Shown here: positions 34,570-46,572 of the stretch, piece by piece
How the letters are laid out: every line of letters begins with the position of its first letter
Position numbering within the stretch: position 1 is the first letter of the stretch
Origin: Diplolepis rosae
Taxonomy: Eukaryota; Arthropoda; Insecta; Hymenoptera; Diplolepididae
NCBI GenBank assembly: GCA_030998225.1
Contig: JAPYXD010000553.1
Location: 3,596,001-3,660,000, forward strand
DNA length: 64,000 nucleotides
Direction: 5' to 3'
Notes under the pieces: model-generated
The model's input: only the letters and a program-made list of their open reading frames with translations
Databases searched by the model: none
Told to the model about the DNA's origin: nothing
Position numbers and translations under genes: made by a program

Positions 34570-35845
34570 TGTCACGTCCCGTGACTATCAATATTTATTT
34601 ACAAAATAATATGTGTAAAATTAATAATTTGAAATTATTAAACAAGTAAAAGCAACAGGTATCTCTATATATCTATTGTCGAAAAACCCTAAATGTCTAG
34701 ACATAACGAAATTGTATTCATTGGGGAACCCCATCGGAATGCGTTATAATGAGTTATGTACACAAACCATTAACCCTGCACTTCCTGCATAGTCCATTCA
34801 CCTAAGAAAAATAGGGAGGCTAGTGGAACACGCAGGAAAATTTAGAAGACCTGTTACTGAGTGGGACTAAAATTAGAATCTTGTCGCTATGGATACAAAT
34901 TGAAGAAGATGTTGAAATCTTCGTAGAAACAATTATAGTCTCATCTGGCTGGAAGAAAAGCTTTTAGGGAACATCTTGCAAATGTCATGTCAGTATCGAT
35001 CGAAAAATGGCGGATATCAACCGAAAAAACAGTTTATAAAAGCACCTGCAAATCCGCAAATCTCCAGTGACCGTCGGACCATCTTCAGAATCGCATCTCT
35101 TCTCAGAAAAGTAACAAGTTACCGTCAGACCATCTTGAACCTCGGAACTCATCTTAAAAGTGACCGTCGGACCATCTGCAGAATCGCATCTCTTCTCAGA
35201 AAAGTAACAAGTTACCGTCAGACCATCTTGAACCTCGGAACTCATCTTAAAAGTGACCGTCGGGCCATCTTCAGAATCGCATCTCTTCTCAGAAAAGTAA
35301 CAACCACGGAATTCTCTCAGAAAAGTGACTCTCGAAAAAGTGACTTCAAGTTCGGTACTCGATACTTTTCTTAGAAAGCAAATTCAATTGTCACTCATTT
35401 CCATCGGTTTATCAGTTTGTTCGTCATTGTGAATATCAGTTGGATTATCAGTGCTGTTGAGGAATTTAAATATTGGATCTACATAAATTATCCTCATCAT
35501 AGTACCCAGGGGACATAAGGATTTAGTGGACTCGAATCACTAACATAAAGCATTTACTGTAAGTACCAAATTTTTATTAAGTCCCTAATTTAACTTGAAT
35601 ATATCTATAAATTCTCCCCTTTCATTTTCAAGCTGCTTCCCAGGAGGAATTTTCAAGGGGAATTTCTATCACATTTGTATTCAAAATATTAAATAAAAGG
35701 GTTAATAATTGTAATATTCTTGAGTTTTATTGTTGGCTATCCTCAACCCTTGTTTCGGTTAAGATATCTTTCCAGGTTTCTTTTCCGAACAAAAAACGAG
35801 GAAAAGTAAATAATATAATAAAAGATGGGTAACCAAGACGTTACA
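34570..35845 (-). mobile_element. Solo LTR of 1276 bp with TCAG target duplication
   Basis: On the minus strand it starts TGTAACGTCTTGGTTACC and ends GTCACGGGACGTGACA. TCAG flanks both sides (34566-34569 and 35846-35849). It is homologous to the solo LTR at 14849-15917. It holds a 93-bp tandem repeat (GACCGTCGG at 35069, 35162 and 35255) unlike the array in the other copy. It lies between the arms of the inverted duplication. Confidence 0.85.
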
Positions 35846-36377
35846 TCAGAATAAATCTAAATGCGAAAATAAACAACTTTTAATTTTTTTATTCGGTACA
35901 TACTCAAATAATATTGAGTAAAATTTTATATCATATGGATATTATAATAAGCTTGCAAATTCAGTGTTAAATGGATTGTCCGTAAAGCTGATATATAGAA
36001 TCGTTTTCTTGAAAAATACACGCCTGCGTCCACTCGTGAAAATCACCATAAACGTCTCGAAATTCTTTACTAGGTATAGGACAATAGTCTTCTTCAAGGA
36101 GGAAAAGAATCTCTCAAGATTGCTTATATAAAAAAATTTTCGGTCAGCAAAGCCACATGTCTCGAGTTGGTTATTAAAAGAGTTCAGATCATTCTGTGAG
36201 AGACTTCGGTAACAAAGTCTTCACCGCAAAGTTTTCAAAAATGTAAAATATGTTCGCGTTTTGCCATTGATAACCAATTTGGCTTAATAATAAAATTTTC
36301 TAAAAAATTCCGGTCGGTTCGTGTGCAAAATTTGTTATGTTTTTTTCATTTATCCGGTTTTTTATTCACAGTGAACT

Positions 36378-37165
36378 CTAGATATTTTTTCAATTCATGG
36401 TGCTGCATACTGGACTACTTCATTTTGAATTTCAAGCTATAAGATAAGTTTTTGAATTCCGTGATAGTTCCTAATTTAATTATTTCCTATATTCTAATGT
36501 TCTACAGAAATTTTGAATTAATCTTTGAATTTATGGCACTGAAGAGGGCCCCCATATGTGGCCGAAACGTTTGCCTTTCTTTCTTTTTGCGCATTTCTAC
36601 ATCTAATAGTGATATTTTTAATCAAATAAAATAAGATGAAACTGACCCTATGCCAAAATAACAAGAAATTAACAAAAATTCTTACAATTAATCTTTTCGC
36701 CACGAAGACGCATACATACTATACATTCGCAATTATGCACTTATACTCGGCTTATAGATATACATATGCAGAAAGATACACATGATCGCAACATCGATAC
36801 ATTAAATACTAAATTTCGGAACTCCAACATATGCTGCATCATCCAATCTTCCACCGCTTGCGAGAAAGATTTGTAGCCTAATACACGCAATAAATGCATT
36901 ATAATGTGAACTTATTAGAAGGAATTAGAATTTTTTGATTATGAAAATAAATAGCCTATTGAAGAAATGGTAGTGTCACCCTTATGATTAATATTATAAA
37001 AGATGCTGGTTTGCGATCGATGAGGGTAAAATATTAAATAAAATATTAAATTTCAAAAAACACCAAATAGTAAAATTGTCACTCACAAGAAAAATAAAAA
37101 ACTTGACTTAATATTAAAACTTACACAAAAAAATTTAATTTTACCTTTATAAAAGAAGGTTAAGT
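36378..37165. repeat. Arm 2 of the large inverted duplication
   Basis: Reverse complement of 33260-34380. It lacks the 243-bp MITE and about 100 bp that would contain the ribozyme-1 core. It continues into half of the palindromic MITE at 37152-37400. Confidence 0.85.
36535..36575 (+). ncRNA. Hammerhead-ribozyme-like motif 4
   Basis: GGCA, CTGAAGA (36539-36545), stem II with GGCC/GGCC after one unpaired G, GAAAC (36564-36568), GTT, TGCC. Stem I pairs GGCA with TGCC. Core order matches a hammerhead, with ACGU self-complementary as stem III. Confidence 0.6.
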
Positions 37166-37400
37166 CATGATGAGTAATGTTGAAAGTATAGAATTATAAT
37201 AAAAATCATGATTTTAGTTAATAAAATGACGTGATGTCATGGAGTCAACGAAATTTTGTCTACTAAATTATTTAATTCTGACAGTTAACTTTGAATATTG
37301 ACAACAGTTATTGTAAAAACAGAATCTGAAATGTAAACAGACATCAGCTGGAAATGAACACAAAAAAAAAAAAACTATTACTTAATAGATTAAATTCATG
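37152..37400. mobile_element. Half copy of the palindromic MITE
   Basis: Starts GGTTAAGTCATGATGAG and follows the 22978-23405 element (in reverse for its inner part) through AATATTGACAACAGTTAT and CAGCTGGAAATGAACAC, then ends near an AT-microsatellite. Confidence 0.7.
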
Positions 37401-37810
37401 ATTGTATATATAAATATATAAAACTAGACATGTTATCAAGCATGTCACTTTAAAATTAATTGTAAGGTTGAACACTTAGAACTGTAAATTAAGATTTAAA
37501 AACTGATAAAGTTCCTTCTATACTATCTGCGTTGTCAAAAATGACGCAAATTTATTATTGGAGAGAAACGATGATCATTTTTGAGAAGTTTAAATCTCAG
37601 ATGGGAAAAATTACTTTCTGTTCGAGAATATAATACAACGCGACTAGAAGTAAAACTTGTTGCAATTCGGAAAATTTTCCGTTCGAGTGCTATTAGATCT
37701 CTTACATGTCATATTTATTATAATTTTCATGATATTGGGTCATTAGGTATGAAGTTGGAAGTTCCTTGTGTATGAATTTTGACATTTTGCATTGAAATAG
37801 TTTGTTTGAA
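37401..37810. other. No gene recognised
   Basis: AT-rich sequence leading into the mariner remnant. Part of it may belong to that remnant, but no motif is readable. Confidence 0.35.
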
Positions 37811-37996
37811 GAAGGTTTAACTAGCCAGAGCACAATATCGTTCTGGTTTGTAAAATTTCGTTCTGGGAATTTCAGCCTAGAAAATGAACTACGTGGAAGA
37901 CCCCAACCCAAAGTAAATAATGATTAACTGTAAGCTATTGTAGAGAGTGACACATTTCAAAATACTCATGAGTTCCCGAGTCAAAATCCAGAACGT
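37811..37996 (+). pseudogene. mariner transposase helix-turn-helix remnant
   Basis: The frame reads TSQSTISFWFVKFRSGNFSL, ENELRGRPQPKVNND, two stops, then AIVESDTFQNTHE. It matches the second DNA-binding motif of mariner transposases (W-x-x-(R/K)F(R/K)SG(D/N)F...GRPxx). Only this part remains, without TIRs. Confidence 0.65.
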
Positions 37997-38026
37997 TTTT
38001 TGAACGAATTATGTAGAAGAATATTC

Positions 38027-38150
38027 ACTCTACATCGCTTTAAAAACGACTAAACAAGGCGGACTTAAGGCGAAGAAACTAGTTCATTTTACCAAATCTT
38101 CCGTTTGATCGCCCAAAATCCGCCTTATTTTGAGGCGTTATTTAAACGAT
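38027..38150. repeat. Imperfect inverted repeat, MITE-like
   Basis: CTAAACAAGGCGGACTTAAG on the left resembles the reverse complement of CCAAAATCCGCCTTATTTTG on the right, spaced by about 30 bp. No target duplication is evident. Confidence 0.4.
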
Positions 38151-38461
38151 TTTGAATGATTTGTTCGAACACCCAGACCCAATTCACTGCGCATGTGCTA
38201 CATAGGTAAGTAAAACGCGGGAATTTTCAAAGGCGGTATTAGAAACAATTTATTCATTTTTTTTTACTACTCACATTTACATCCACGAGTCATATTGTTT
38301 CATTTGAAATTTCCGATTTTGGATTGCGAGAAATTACGATTGTAATAAAAAAAAAAAAAAATGATTATTCGACAATAATATATAAAAAAATCTAATAAAT
38401 ATTCGTTTACAGTTGTGTTAAAGACCACGTCATTTGGTCACTGCAGTCGAAGTATGTATAT

Positions 38462-39150
38462 GAACCATTCTGTTGCATATGACATTCGTAATTCGGAAAA
38501 TTTGAAAGAGGTTGAGAGCTTCCCCCTGAAGACATGTCGATCGGTTTTGCCACTCCCAGATTGTCATGGTTTTCCGCTGCAAAGGGTAAATTTTGTTGCA
38601 TATTACATGAGCACACGAAAACACTTTTTCATTTCGTACAGGAGAGTTAAATATTACTCTAACTTGCTCCTGCTGAAAAAATTAATTTCCAACTGTCATA
38701 AGAACTTTTTGATATCAGTTTAAAAAACAACTATTTTTCAATTACCATAAGTTGTTATTGGTGGTTTCAGAGGTAGTTTATCCAAAACATTTTTTTTTTT
38801 TTTTGCTTTTTGTGGAACTCGTAACTCGCAAAATTTGAATAATATTGAGAGCCTCCCCCTGAAGTCATTTCAATCGGTTCTGCCTCTCTCAGACTGTCAT
38901 GGTTTTCCACTGCTATGAGTAAAAAATTTTTCATATTATATGAGCTAACGAAAACACTTCTTCAACTCGTACAGAAGAGTAGGACGATAACTCTAACTTG
39001 ATTCCGTTGAAAAAATCAATTTCCAACTGATGTCACAAGAACTTTTAAACTTTAGTTTGAAAAACAACTATTCTTCAATTACCGTAGGTTGTTGTTGGTG
39101 ATTTTTGAGGTATTTTTCCCAAAAGATTTTTTTTGTATTTTGGTTTGCAG
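38462..39150. repeat. Direct duplication, two diverged copies of about 340-350 bp
   Basis: 38485-38800 and about 38828-39140 share CTTCCCCCTGAAG/CCTCCCCCTGAAG, GACTGTCATGGTTTTCC, ACGAAAACACTT and AACAACTATT blocks in the same order. It is non-coding, 3' of the BEN-like pseudogene. Confidence 0.75.
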
Positions 39151-39590
39151 CTTGCGAGATCGTTCACGAATTTGATAAAAGTTTTCCTGACGCCTGGATC
39201 ACTTGTCAAATTGTTCGCAATGTCTGCAAAATAAAATGTTGCCCAATTCTACTGGCACTTTTTTGAATGTAAATACTAGAAGTTCTGAGAACCTCTGTTG
39301 ACTCCAGTAGTAACTCAGTATGATTGTATTTTTTTTTTAAACATTGCATTTTCCATCAAATTTTTAAAAAAAAAAAGAAGGAATGTGCATGAAAATTTTG
39401 AAGCTCAACATAAAAACGAATTGCGATATATAATAGATGCAACAAAGAATTAAGTAATTTATGAGGTAGAACACTTTAAAGGCTAAGCTTCGTTGTTAAA
39501 CAAATGTTTCTGGTACATAAATATTGATTTCCGAAAAATATTTTTTAGACTTTCAAACTCAACAACAAAATTTGAGAAATTGAGGTTCCT
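39151..39590. other. No gene recognised
   Basis: AT-rich 3' flank of the BEN-like gene. Confidence 0.35.
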
Positions 39591-39999
39591 TTAACTGATT
39601 GAAAAATAAACAAAAAACGTCTTCTGTATGCTGTGGGCGAAAACAGATCTTATTAGTCTAAAGTAACATATTTTATTAAAATCATACTTTGAATTACCCA
39701 ATAATGCTTTGAACAGTGGGGGATATATTTTTGGGTTACTGCCACGTTTGCCCAAAGCCGAGTAGTTTTGAATTGAAGACCCATAAATGTCAAGCAAAAT
39801 GTCTCTGGTGATAGCTTTCCATTTTTCGTTGACATCTGCCTCGTTGTCTCCCATAAGTTTGGCGTACGCCAACTTTGTTTTTGGATTAAAAAAAACCCAG
39901 TTCCAGGGGACAATTCCTCCTACAATTGATCATTGTAAATTAACAAAAATTTTGAAACCTTATTAATCTTGAATTACCAAGGTCATTATGAACTGTTTC

Positions 40000-40440
40000 A
40001 TTGTGAAAACTGTCGAGATTGTTCAAAAACTCAAAATCTTTAAAACAGTCAAAAATTTTAATATACATATTATGAAAAATGTTGAAAGCTGTCAGAACTA
40101 ATGAAAAACTGTCTTCAACGACAAAACTGTCAAAACATATCAACTATTAAACTGTCAAACCTTTAAAAAAATGGTGAAAATCATAAAAACTGTTGAAACT
40201 ATTATGAAATATCAAAATTGTCTAAACTGCGAGAAATTTCATGTACTATTAAACTGACAAAACTGCTAAACAGCTGTAAAAATCATTTCAATTTTCAAAG
40301 TTCAAAAACTGTGCATAAAGTTCTCGAAACTGTTAAAGTGTGGAAAGTCACAAAACTTTTATTAACTGTCATAACTGAAAAAAAAACTCTGAAAATCATA
40401 AAAACTGTCAAAACTCTTACACTATTCAACTAACAAAAGT
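40000..40440. repeat. Degenerate AACTGTCAAA satellite in an intron
   Basis: AAACTGTCAAAAC-like words recur every 12-25 bases between the last two exons of the BEN-like gene. The same word recurs at 63640-63860. Confidence 0.65.
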
Positions 40441-42510
40441 ATTACGCCTTGACGAAACTCAATACACAATGATTATTTCTCCTGCAATTTTTGGCTGAAC
40501 CTGATAAACTCAACATAAAAAATTCATATTTTAAATGTATTAAAAGAGAAATTTTCACAAACGAATCCAACTTGGATGATTTAATACATAATGCGAATTG
40601 AAAATTTTTCGAATAGTTTCAAATGGAAATTTATAAATAAGTAAACAATCATTACCACGTTGGGCCCAGGTTGCAGAAATTTTGAATCAATCTGGAATCA
40701 GACGAAAATTCTTTTATAAAACGTCCTGCAGATTGATAATGTTCTGTGCGAGATTAAAATGAAAATGTGAATTTTAAATTGTTACGATTTTATACACAAT
40801 ACTCTGTCATCATTCTAAACTCAAAACTGAACTAGAAGTTGTAAAAGATATATTACTTAGGTCATATTTTAACTGATTTTTTGGTAAGGTGATCAACATT
40901 TTCTTCAATGTCTTCAAAATCAGATGCACCTAATATAAGCAGCGAATTTTTATCGGATACATTTGGATGTACTTTAGATTCCTGTTAGTATGGTTAGATG
41001 TTTGAGATTTAGGATTTTTGAATACTGGTGTATATTTTTAAAGCTGTAAAATTAGATATATTCACGATTTCAACAATAACTAATTCCATGTTAACCATAT
41101 GTGAATAGATGAGCATTTTTGTCTAACATACCTCAATGTTTTCATTGAAATCTGCGCTAGTAGAATTTTTGTGCGCCATTTTCCTTGCAGCCAGCAACAT
41201 TTCTTGAAAAGCTATATCTTTCTTTGATGCTGCCAAAATTAATAATTTACATTACAAACTCGAAAAATGATATTTTAACAGGCTTGTATATTTTTGCAAA
41301 ATGGGACATCAGGAAATGTAAAATAATATGATTAATTTAAAAAATTCATATATTTATGCAACACGCTATACTTTTTCTAGACTCTTTGAAATTTAAAACC
41401 CTTGGAAATTGATTTATGTTTGAAAATACACCGGAATTCTAATTTATTGCTGAAAGATTGCATGACTAAGATTGGACATATCATGACACATTTGAATTTT
41501 CTGAAATGACACACATGAGATGATTATCGCAATACCTTCTCCCAGCCCTGCAGCTAATGCACATATAGCTGCATCGTTCATCTGCCTTGAAGGTTCCACT
41601 TCGGTTTGCAGAACAGAAATCCCGCCATTCTGTAAATTATCATTTTTTCCGACCTTTTCATCCCCTATGCATCTAGACGTTTCAGAAAAAGAGTCTTCCT
41701 CATCCCCCATGCGATGACTTGGAATGGTTGGAATAGCACTTGTCGTGGTCGAAGTGGTTTTCTTATTTTTTTGAGCAATTTCGAAATTTTCAGACAGTTT
41801 TATGTTTCGTACAGGAATTGTAACGATAGGCTGATTTGTATACATTTGGGACGAATTTTCTGACTGACCCAAGTAGGTTGACTCTGAGTCAGGATAGAGA
41901 GGTACATTATTGCATTGGGCCGATATAATCGGGAACCGAGTATGAGGCTGCAGAGGTATTTTACGTGCCACGATGGTATGGCTCAATGACTTAGGAGAAG
42001 TCGAAAAATTTTCTTGCAAATTAGGGAATCCATCATTCAAAAAATGTTTCTTGGAATTGGGATCTTAATGTTCCAGATTTATTTTCTTAGATTTTGGGTC
42101 ATCCAATTTTGGAACAATGGATGGGTAATTTTCAAGGTTTTTATCATATCTTCTTTTCTGTCCACTAGTGTCACTTTTTGACAATTTTTTTTGATTGTCT
42201 AGTTTCGTCTTTTCAACAATCGCCTCTTTAGAAAAAATTTGGTCAGCAGGATCGTGGAGCTCTCCCTTGTCAGTGACAATCAGTCGATTTAGCTCATCTT
42301 CCGTGTCTGAAATTGTATCAGAACATTTATAAAGAATGATACCCAAGATGGGAAGCACAAAAATTTATCTCAAAAAAAAAAAAAAATTAAAAATTTCACG
42401 AATAAAGAATGAAACATAATTACATAAAAATGTAATTTATTGTTTCAAAAATTATAAGTTACAAAATACTTTTATTGTTTTTTGTGTGAATTACGTTCCG
42501 CTTATTTTGA

Positions 42511-42572
42511 AATTGTTTCTTTCCTCGATCACTCGGAACTCGGATAGTTCCGAGCGATCGAGGGAAGAAACA
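42511..42572. repeat. Long hairpin
   Basis: GTTTCTTTCCTCGATC-CTCGGAACT is followed after a 5-base loop by AGTTCCGAGCGATCGAGG and GAAGAAAC, giving a nearly perfect stem of about 27 bp. It could be a fragment of a foldback element. Confidence 0.7.
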
Positions 42573-42873
42573 CTTTTATTGTTATTCTTAAAACATTAAT
42601 GTGTAAAAAATGATACTAAGAAATTATAATAAATAAATTTTTAAAAATTGAAAAAAAAACTAAATGAAAATAATCAATAAAGTATCAATCATTAAATTAT
42701 ATGAGTAATTCTTATTATATAAATTAGAGAAAAAAATGATAATTAAATATTTCAAAAATTGTGCATGAATAAATAAAAATAAAAATAACTTTACAAATAA
42801 AAAAAACATTTGGAACAAAATTTTTACAAGAATGATGTAAGTGACTCTGGTTTACATATTATGTCAATTTATA

Positions 42874-42945
42874 CACGGAGAGAAATATCGTGGCTTGAAG
42901 CCGCGATACGCATAGTGGCTTCAAACCACGGTATTTCTATCAGTG
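42874..42945. mobile_element. Tiny MITE with family-X-like end, TA flanks
   Basis: CACGGAGAGAAATATCGTGG and the reverse complement of the right end, CACTGATAGAAATACCGTGG, are flanked by TA. The CACGGAGA terminus resembles that of family X. Confidence 0.6.
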
Positions 42946-44157
42946 TAGGTTATGATTCCATCGCGGTATACACTAGAAAACAATCAATAGTTCTTACATG
43001 AAATTTATTCACTGTAACAGGTACATAGTGTATACAAACCACTGATTGCGATGATTTTGGCCTGCTTTCTTTTTCTTTCCCGTTTTTTTTTTGTTGAACC
43101 ACAACACTGTTAAAATTCCGCCAACGAATCTGTCGTTTTTTGGAAAAACCGACAAATTTGTCACGTCACTGTGATGGCTATTAAGACACCATATTAAAGC
43201 AAATTTTTTTGGTCGAACCATTTTTTCTGCTGTACTTGATATTCACTTGATAAGGAATTCACATCCAAAAAACAAAAAAAAAGTGGGTGAAAAAAACCAG
43301 TCGAGACAATTTCAAAAACAACGGACGGTGCGCGTGAAAATTGGTGCAAATGATCTGCGCATGCGCATAATCAGATGTGGTTTATTTGAAAATTAATGAA
43401 TGTTAAGTTTTCATACCGCTCACATGGCTCACATAATATCAATTCATGATCAAAGAATTGATAAGAAGTTTTTTTTTTAATCCAATCAGTACTGAGTTGA
43501 TTCATGCGAGATAAAAAATGTGTTGATTAAAGGTCTTCGATGAGTGATTGTAAATAATGACAGTACACGGAGAAAAATAGTTGAAGTAATTTTACTCAAC
43601 TCTGTCGATTAAACTTGGGACATAAGGACATTTGAACATCTATTAAATCCTAGTCGGGTAAAATGAATTTGATATATACCTAATTCACCCAAAGTGAATA
43701 ACAGTAAGCGTTACATAGGGAATAGTAAGGAGTTGAGTAAAATGTTATCGACGACAGGGCACCAACATGCGTCAGTGGGTTAACATGAAATGTATAAGTA
43801 TATCACCGACGCTTGAGGTGCTTCAAACCGTAGTTGGGTAAAATGAGCATCGGGCGTATTATTTGAACTGGCAATGGTATGCTTCTCTCAAATAAAAAAA
43901 AATTCTTACCTCGAGCCTGCCAATAGTCATCCGGTATATACATAAACAACTTACAAATAATTCACACCATTCGGACGTAGTCAATCATATTTCAAATTAC
44001 AAATACACTTAAACATATAACCTTACATATATGTCGTGACATGTTTCCGCACATGTTCATTGTTTTATTGACCCACAGTGATAATTCTGAGATAATTAAT
44101 TTGGCATGGGGTCAGATGTTTAAGCAGTTTTCTATGTAATAATCATAGAAATTGGTA

Positions 44158-44202
44158 AAGGCAAACGTTTCGGCCACAAATGGGGGCCCTCTTCAGTGCC
44201 AA
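44158..44202 (-). ncRNA. Hammerhead-ribozyme-like motif 5
   Basis: Minus strand: GGCA, CTGAAGA (44196-44190), stem II GGCC/GGCC after one unpaired G, GAAAC (44171-44167), GTT, TGCC. It is the best-placed copy, at the terminus of the Penelope-like element. Confidence 0.65.
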
Positions 44203-45074
44203 CAATTTTAATTTGCATTAAAAATAGTAATTATAACCTAAGCAAGCAAAATCCATGCATCTTAATAGTTATTTTGTTTTTTTGGTTTTTTTGTTTTTTA
44301 TAATAAATTTATTTTAAAAATAGAATTAGAACATGCGAATAGACCTTCCAGTACCGTCCTCACACAGAAGTCCTCTCTTGTCAGATTCGTGGAAAATGTG
44401 AATTGCGGAACGCACCACCTCAAAGGCACACAACCACAATTAATTCCAAAAAAAGCACAGAATATAAATCCAATCGTGAGCCCTCGATGAAGAACGCACA
44501 GCACAACACACACACGCACGAAACCGAGAAGTTAAGGGTGAGTTTAAACCGGTAGAATTTGAATTTGGGAAAAATTTTCTTCTTCTTTTTTCGAGCACGG
44601 AGTCGACAGACCGTTTGGTAGTCTGCCACTCCGTTTCAAGACAGAGAGAAAACTGATTTAGAAAATATTGAAAGTTTTCTGTATAGGAGAAAACTTTTAT
44701 GAAGAGTCAGGTTACAACTCCAAAGAGTATGTACGTTCAAAAATCTTTTCAATGTCCCGGACACTCGAGATTTCTATGTGCTCGAGCGTTCGAGGAAAGC
44801 AAACCCTATACCACATGTTCGAAGATATTCGTCAGAAAAGTCACTCAAATCGGTACAGAAACACTCCCTTGAACATATTATAGTACAGGCGTCAAGATGA
44901 TCGCGAGTGAGGACATTTTTTGATACAAAAGAATGATATTTAATTTTTTGTTTATTTTGAATTAACATGTATGATATACGTGTAAAGAAACGTTTCTTTA
45001 CCAATACTTTTTCGAAAGTATTGTATTTATAGTAAAAGCAATCCCGTAATACAGATACTAACCCTGTAAACGTG

Positions 45075-46560
45075 ATTATTTTAAATTCACGTGTATGATA
45101 TACTCGTAAAAAACGTTATTGCCAGTACTTTTGGAGATATTGTATTTCTATTGAGACAGTAATATAAACCGATTTCTAATCCTAAACCCGCGAAAGATAA
45201 CATTTACGAATTAATACAATACTGGACTCGCTTGTATTAGCTTTAATTATTTTAAGACAGTACCGCAAACCGATTTCTAATCCTGAAAATGCGAAAAATA
45301 ACATTTACGAATTAATACAATACTGGACTCGCTTGTATTAGCTTTAATTATTTTAAGACAGTACCGCAAACCGATTTCTAATCCTGAATATGCGCAAAAT
45401 AACGTTTACAAATTAATACAATACTGGACTCGCTTGTATTAGCTTTAATTATATGAAGAAAGTACCGTAAGACGATTTTTTTATCCTGAATATGCGCAAA
45501 ATAACATTTACGAATTAATATAATACTGGACTCGCTTGTATTAGCTAAAATTATATGAAGACAGTACCGTAAGACGATTTTTTTTTATCCTGAAAATGCG
45601 CAAAATAACATTTACGACTTGATACAGTACTGGACCTGCTCGTATTTGCTTTAATTATATCAAGACAACACCGCAAGACGATTTGTAATCCTGAAAATGC
45701 GAAATAAAAACATTTACTAATTAATACAATACTGGATTGGCTCGTATTAGCTTTAATTATATTAAGACAGTACCGCAAGACGATTTTTAATCCTGTAAAC
45801 GTGAAAAAATAACATTTACGAATTAATACAATACTGTACTCGCTCGTATTAGCTTTATTTATAAACCCTGTCGCCAATACTTTTGGAGGTATTGTGTTTA
45901 TATCAAGACAACACCGCAAGACGATTTGTAATCCTGAAAATGCGAAAACTAACATTTACGAATTAATACAATAGTGGACTCGCTTGTATTAGCTTTAATT
46001 ATATTAAGACAGTACCGTAAAAGGATTTTTTATCCTGAAAATGCGCAAAATAACGTTTACAAATTAATACAATACTGGACTCGCTTGTATTAGCTTTAAT
46101 TATATGAAGAAAGTACCGTAAGACGATTTTTTTATCCTGAATATGCGCAAAATAACATTTACGAATTGATACAATACTGGACTCGCTCGTATTAGCTTTA
46201 ATTATATTAAGACAGTACCGCAAGACGATTTTTAATCCTGGAAATGCGAAATAAAAACATTTACTAATTAATACAATACTGGATTGGCTCGTATTAGCTT
46301 TAATTATATTAAGACAGTACCGCAAGACGATTTTTAATCCTGTAAACGTGAAAAAATAACATTTACGAATTAATACAATACTGTACTCGCTCGTATTAGC
46401 TTTATTTATAAACCCTGTCGCCAATACTTTTGGAGGTATTGTGTTTATATGAAGACAGTACCGCAAGACGCTTTCTAATCCTGAAAACGCGAAAAAAACA
46501 TTTACGAGTTAACAATACTGGAATCGCACTTATTAGGTTCAAAGACTGTGGGATTACGGA
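45075..46560. repeat. 101-105-bp tandem array, left side (about 13 units)
   Basis: ACTGGACTCGCTTGTATTAG recurs at 45221, 45322, 45423 and 45524, then with variation at 45629, 45731, 45833 and on to about 46385. Each unit also has CAGTACCGCAA and TAATCCTGAA blocks. The inverted counterpart is at 50320-51170. Long open frames on the minus strand here are a by-product of periodicity. Confidence 0.9.
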
Positions 46561-46572
46561 CCGGGTCAATTT

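Larger units (their letters stand above)
39591..43221 (-). pseudogene. BEN-like gene copy 2, multi-exon, broken
   Basis: Start at 43221: RPKKFALIWCLNSHHSD, similar to the N-terminal exon of the first BEN gene. Exon candidates are 42306-41536 (acceptor AATTTCAG, donor GTATTG), 41229-41132 (donor GTATGT), about 40981-40890, 40725-40656 and 39919-39591. The large exon has an in-frame TAA at 42065-42067. The last exon reads KLAYAKLMGDNEADVNEKW, ITRDILLDIYGSSIQNYSAL, GKRGSNPKIYPPLFKALL, a BEN-like C-terminal pattern. An eight-T run at 39887-39894 probably causes a frameshift that separates it from the upstream ELG segment. Not all exon phases agree, so the model is approximate. The first exon's donor is not resolved. 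Confidence 0.5.

Noticed and set aside
34976..35374. 132-codon frame with repeated peptide
   Set aside because: Product of the 93-bp tandem repeat in the solo LTR.
44298..44883. Small genes of 69-73 codons duplicated at 51447-52032
   Set aside because: They are identical because the arms are a recent inverted duplication. No domain, and they overlap each other in different frames.
45551..46466. Two minus-strand open frames of 134 and 155 codons with repeated peptide blocks
   Set aside because: They are the translation of the 101-105-bp tandem array. The peptide periodicity mirrors the DNA unit, and the reverse-complement array on the right has no matching long frame.
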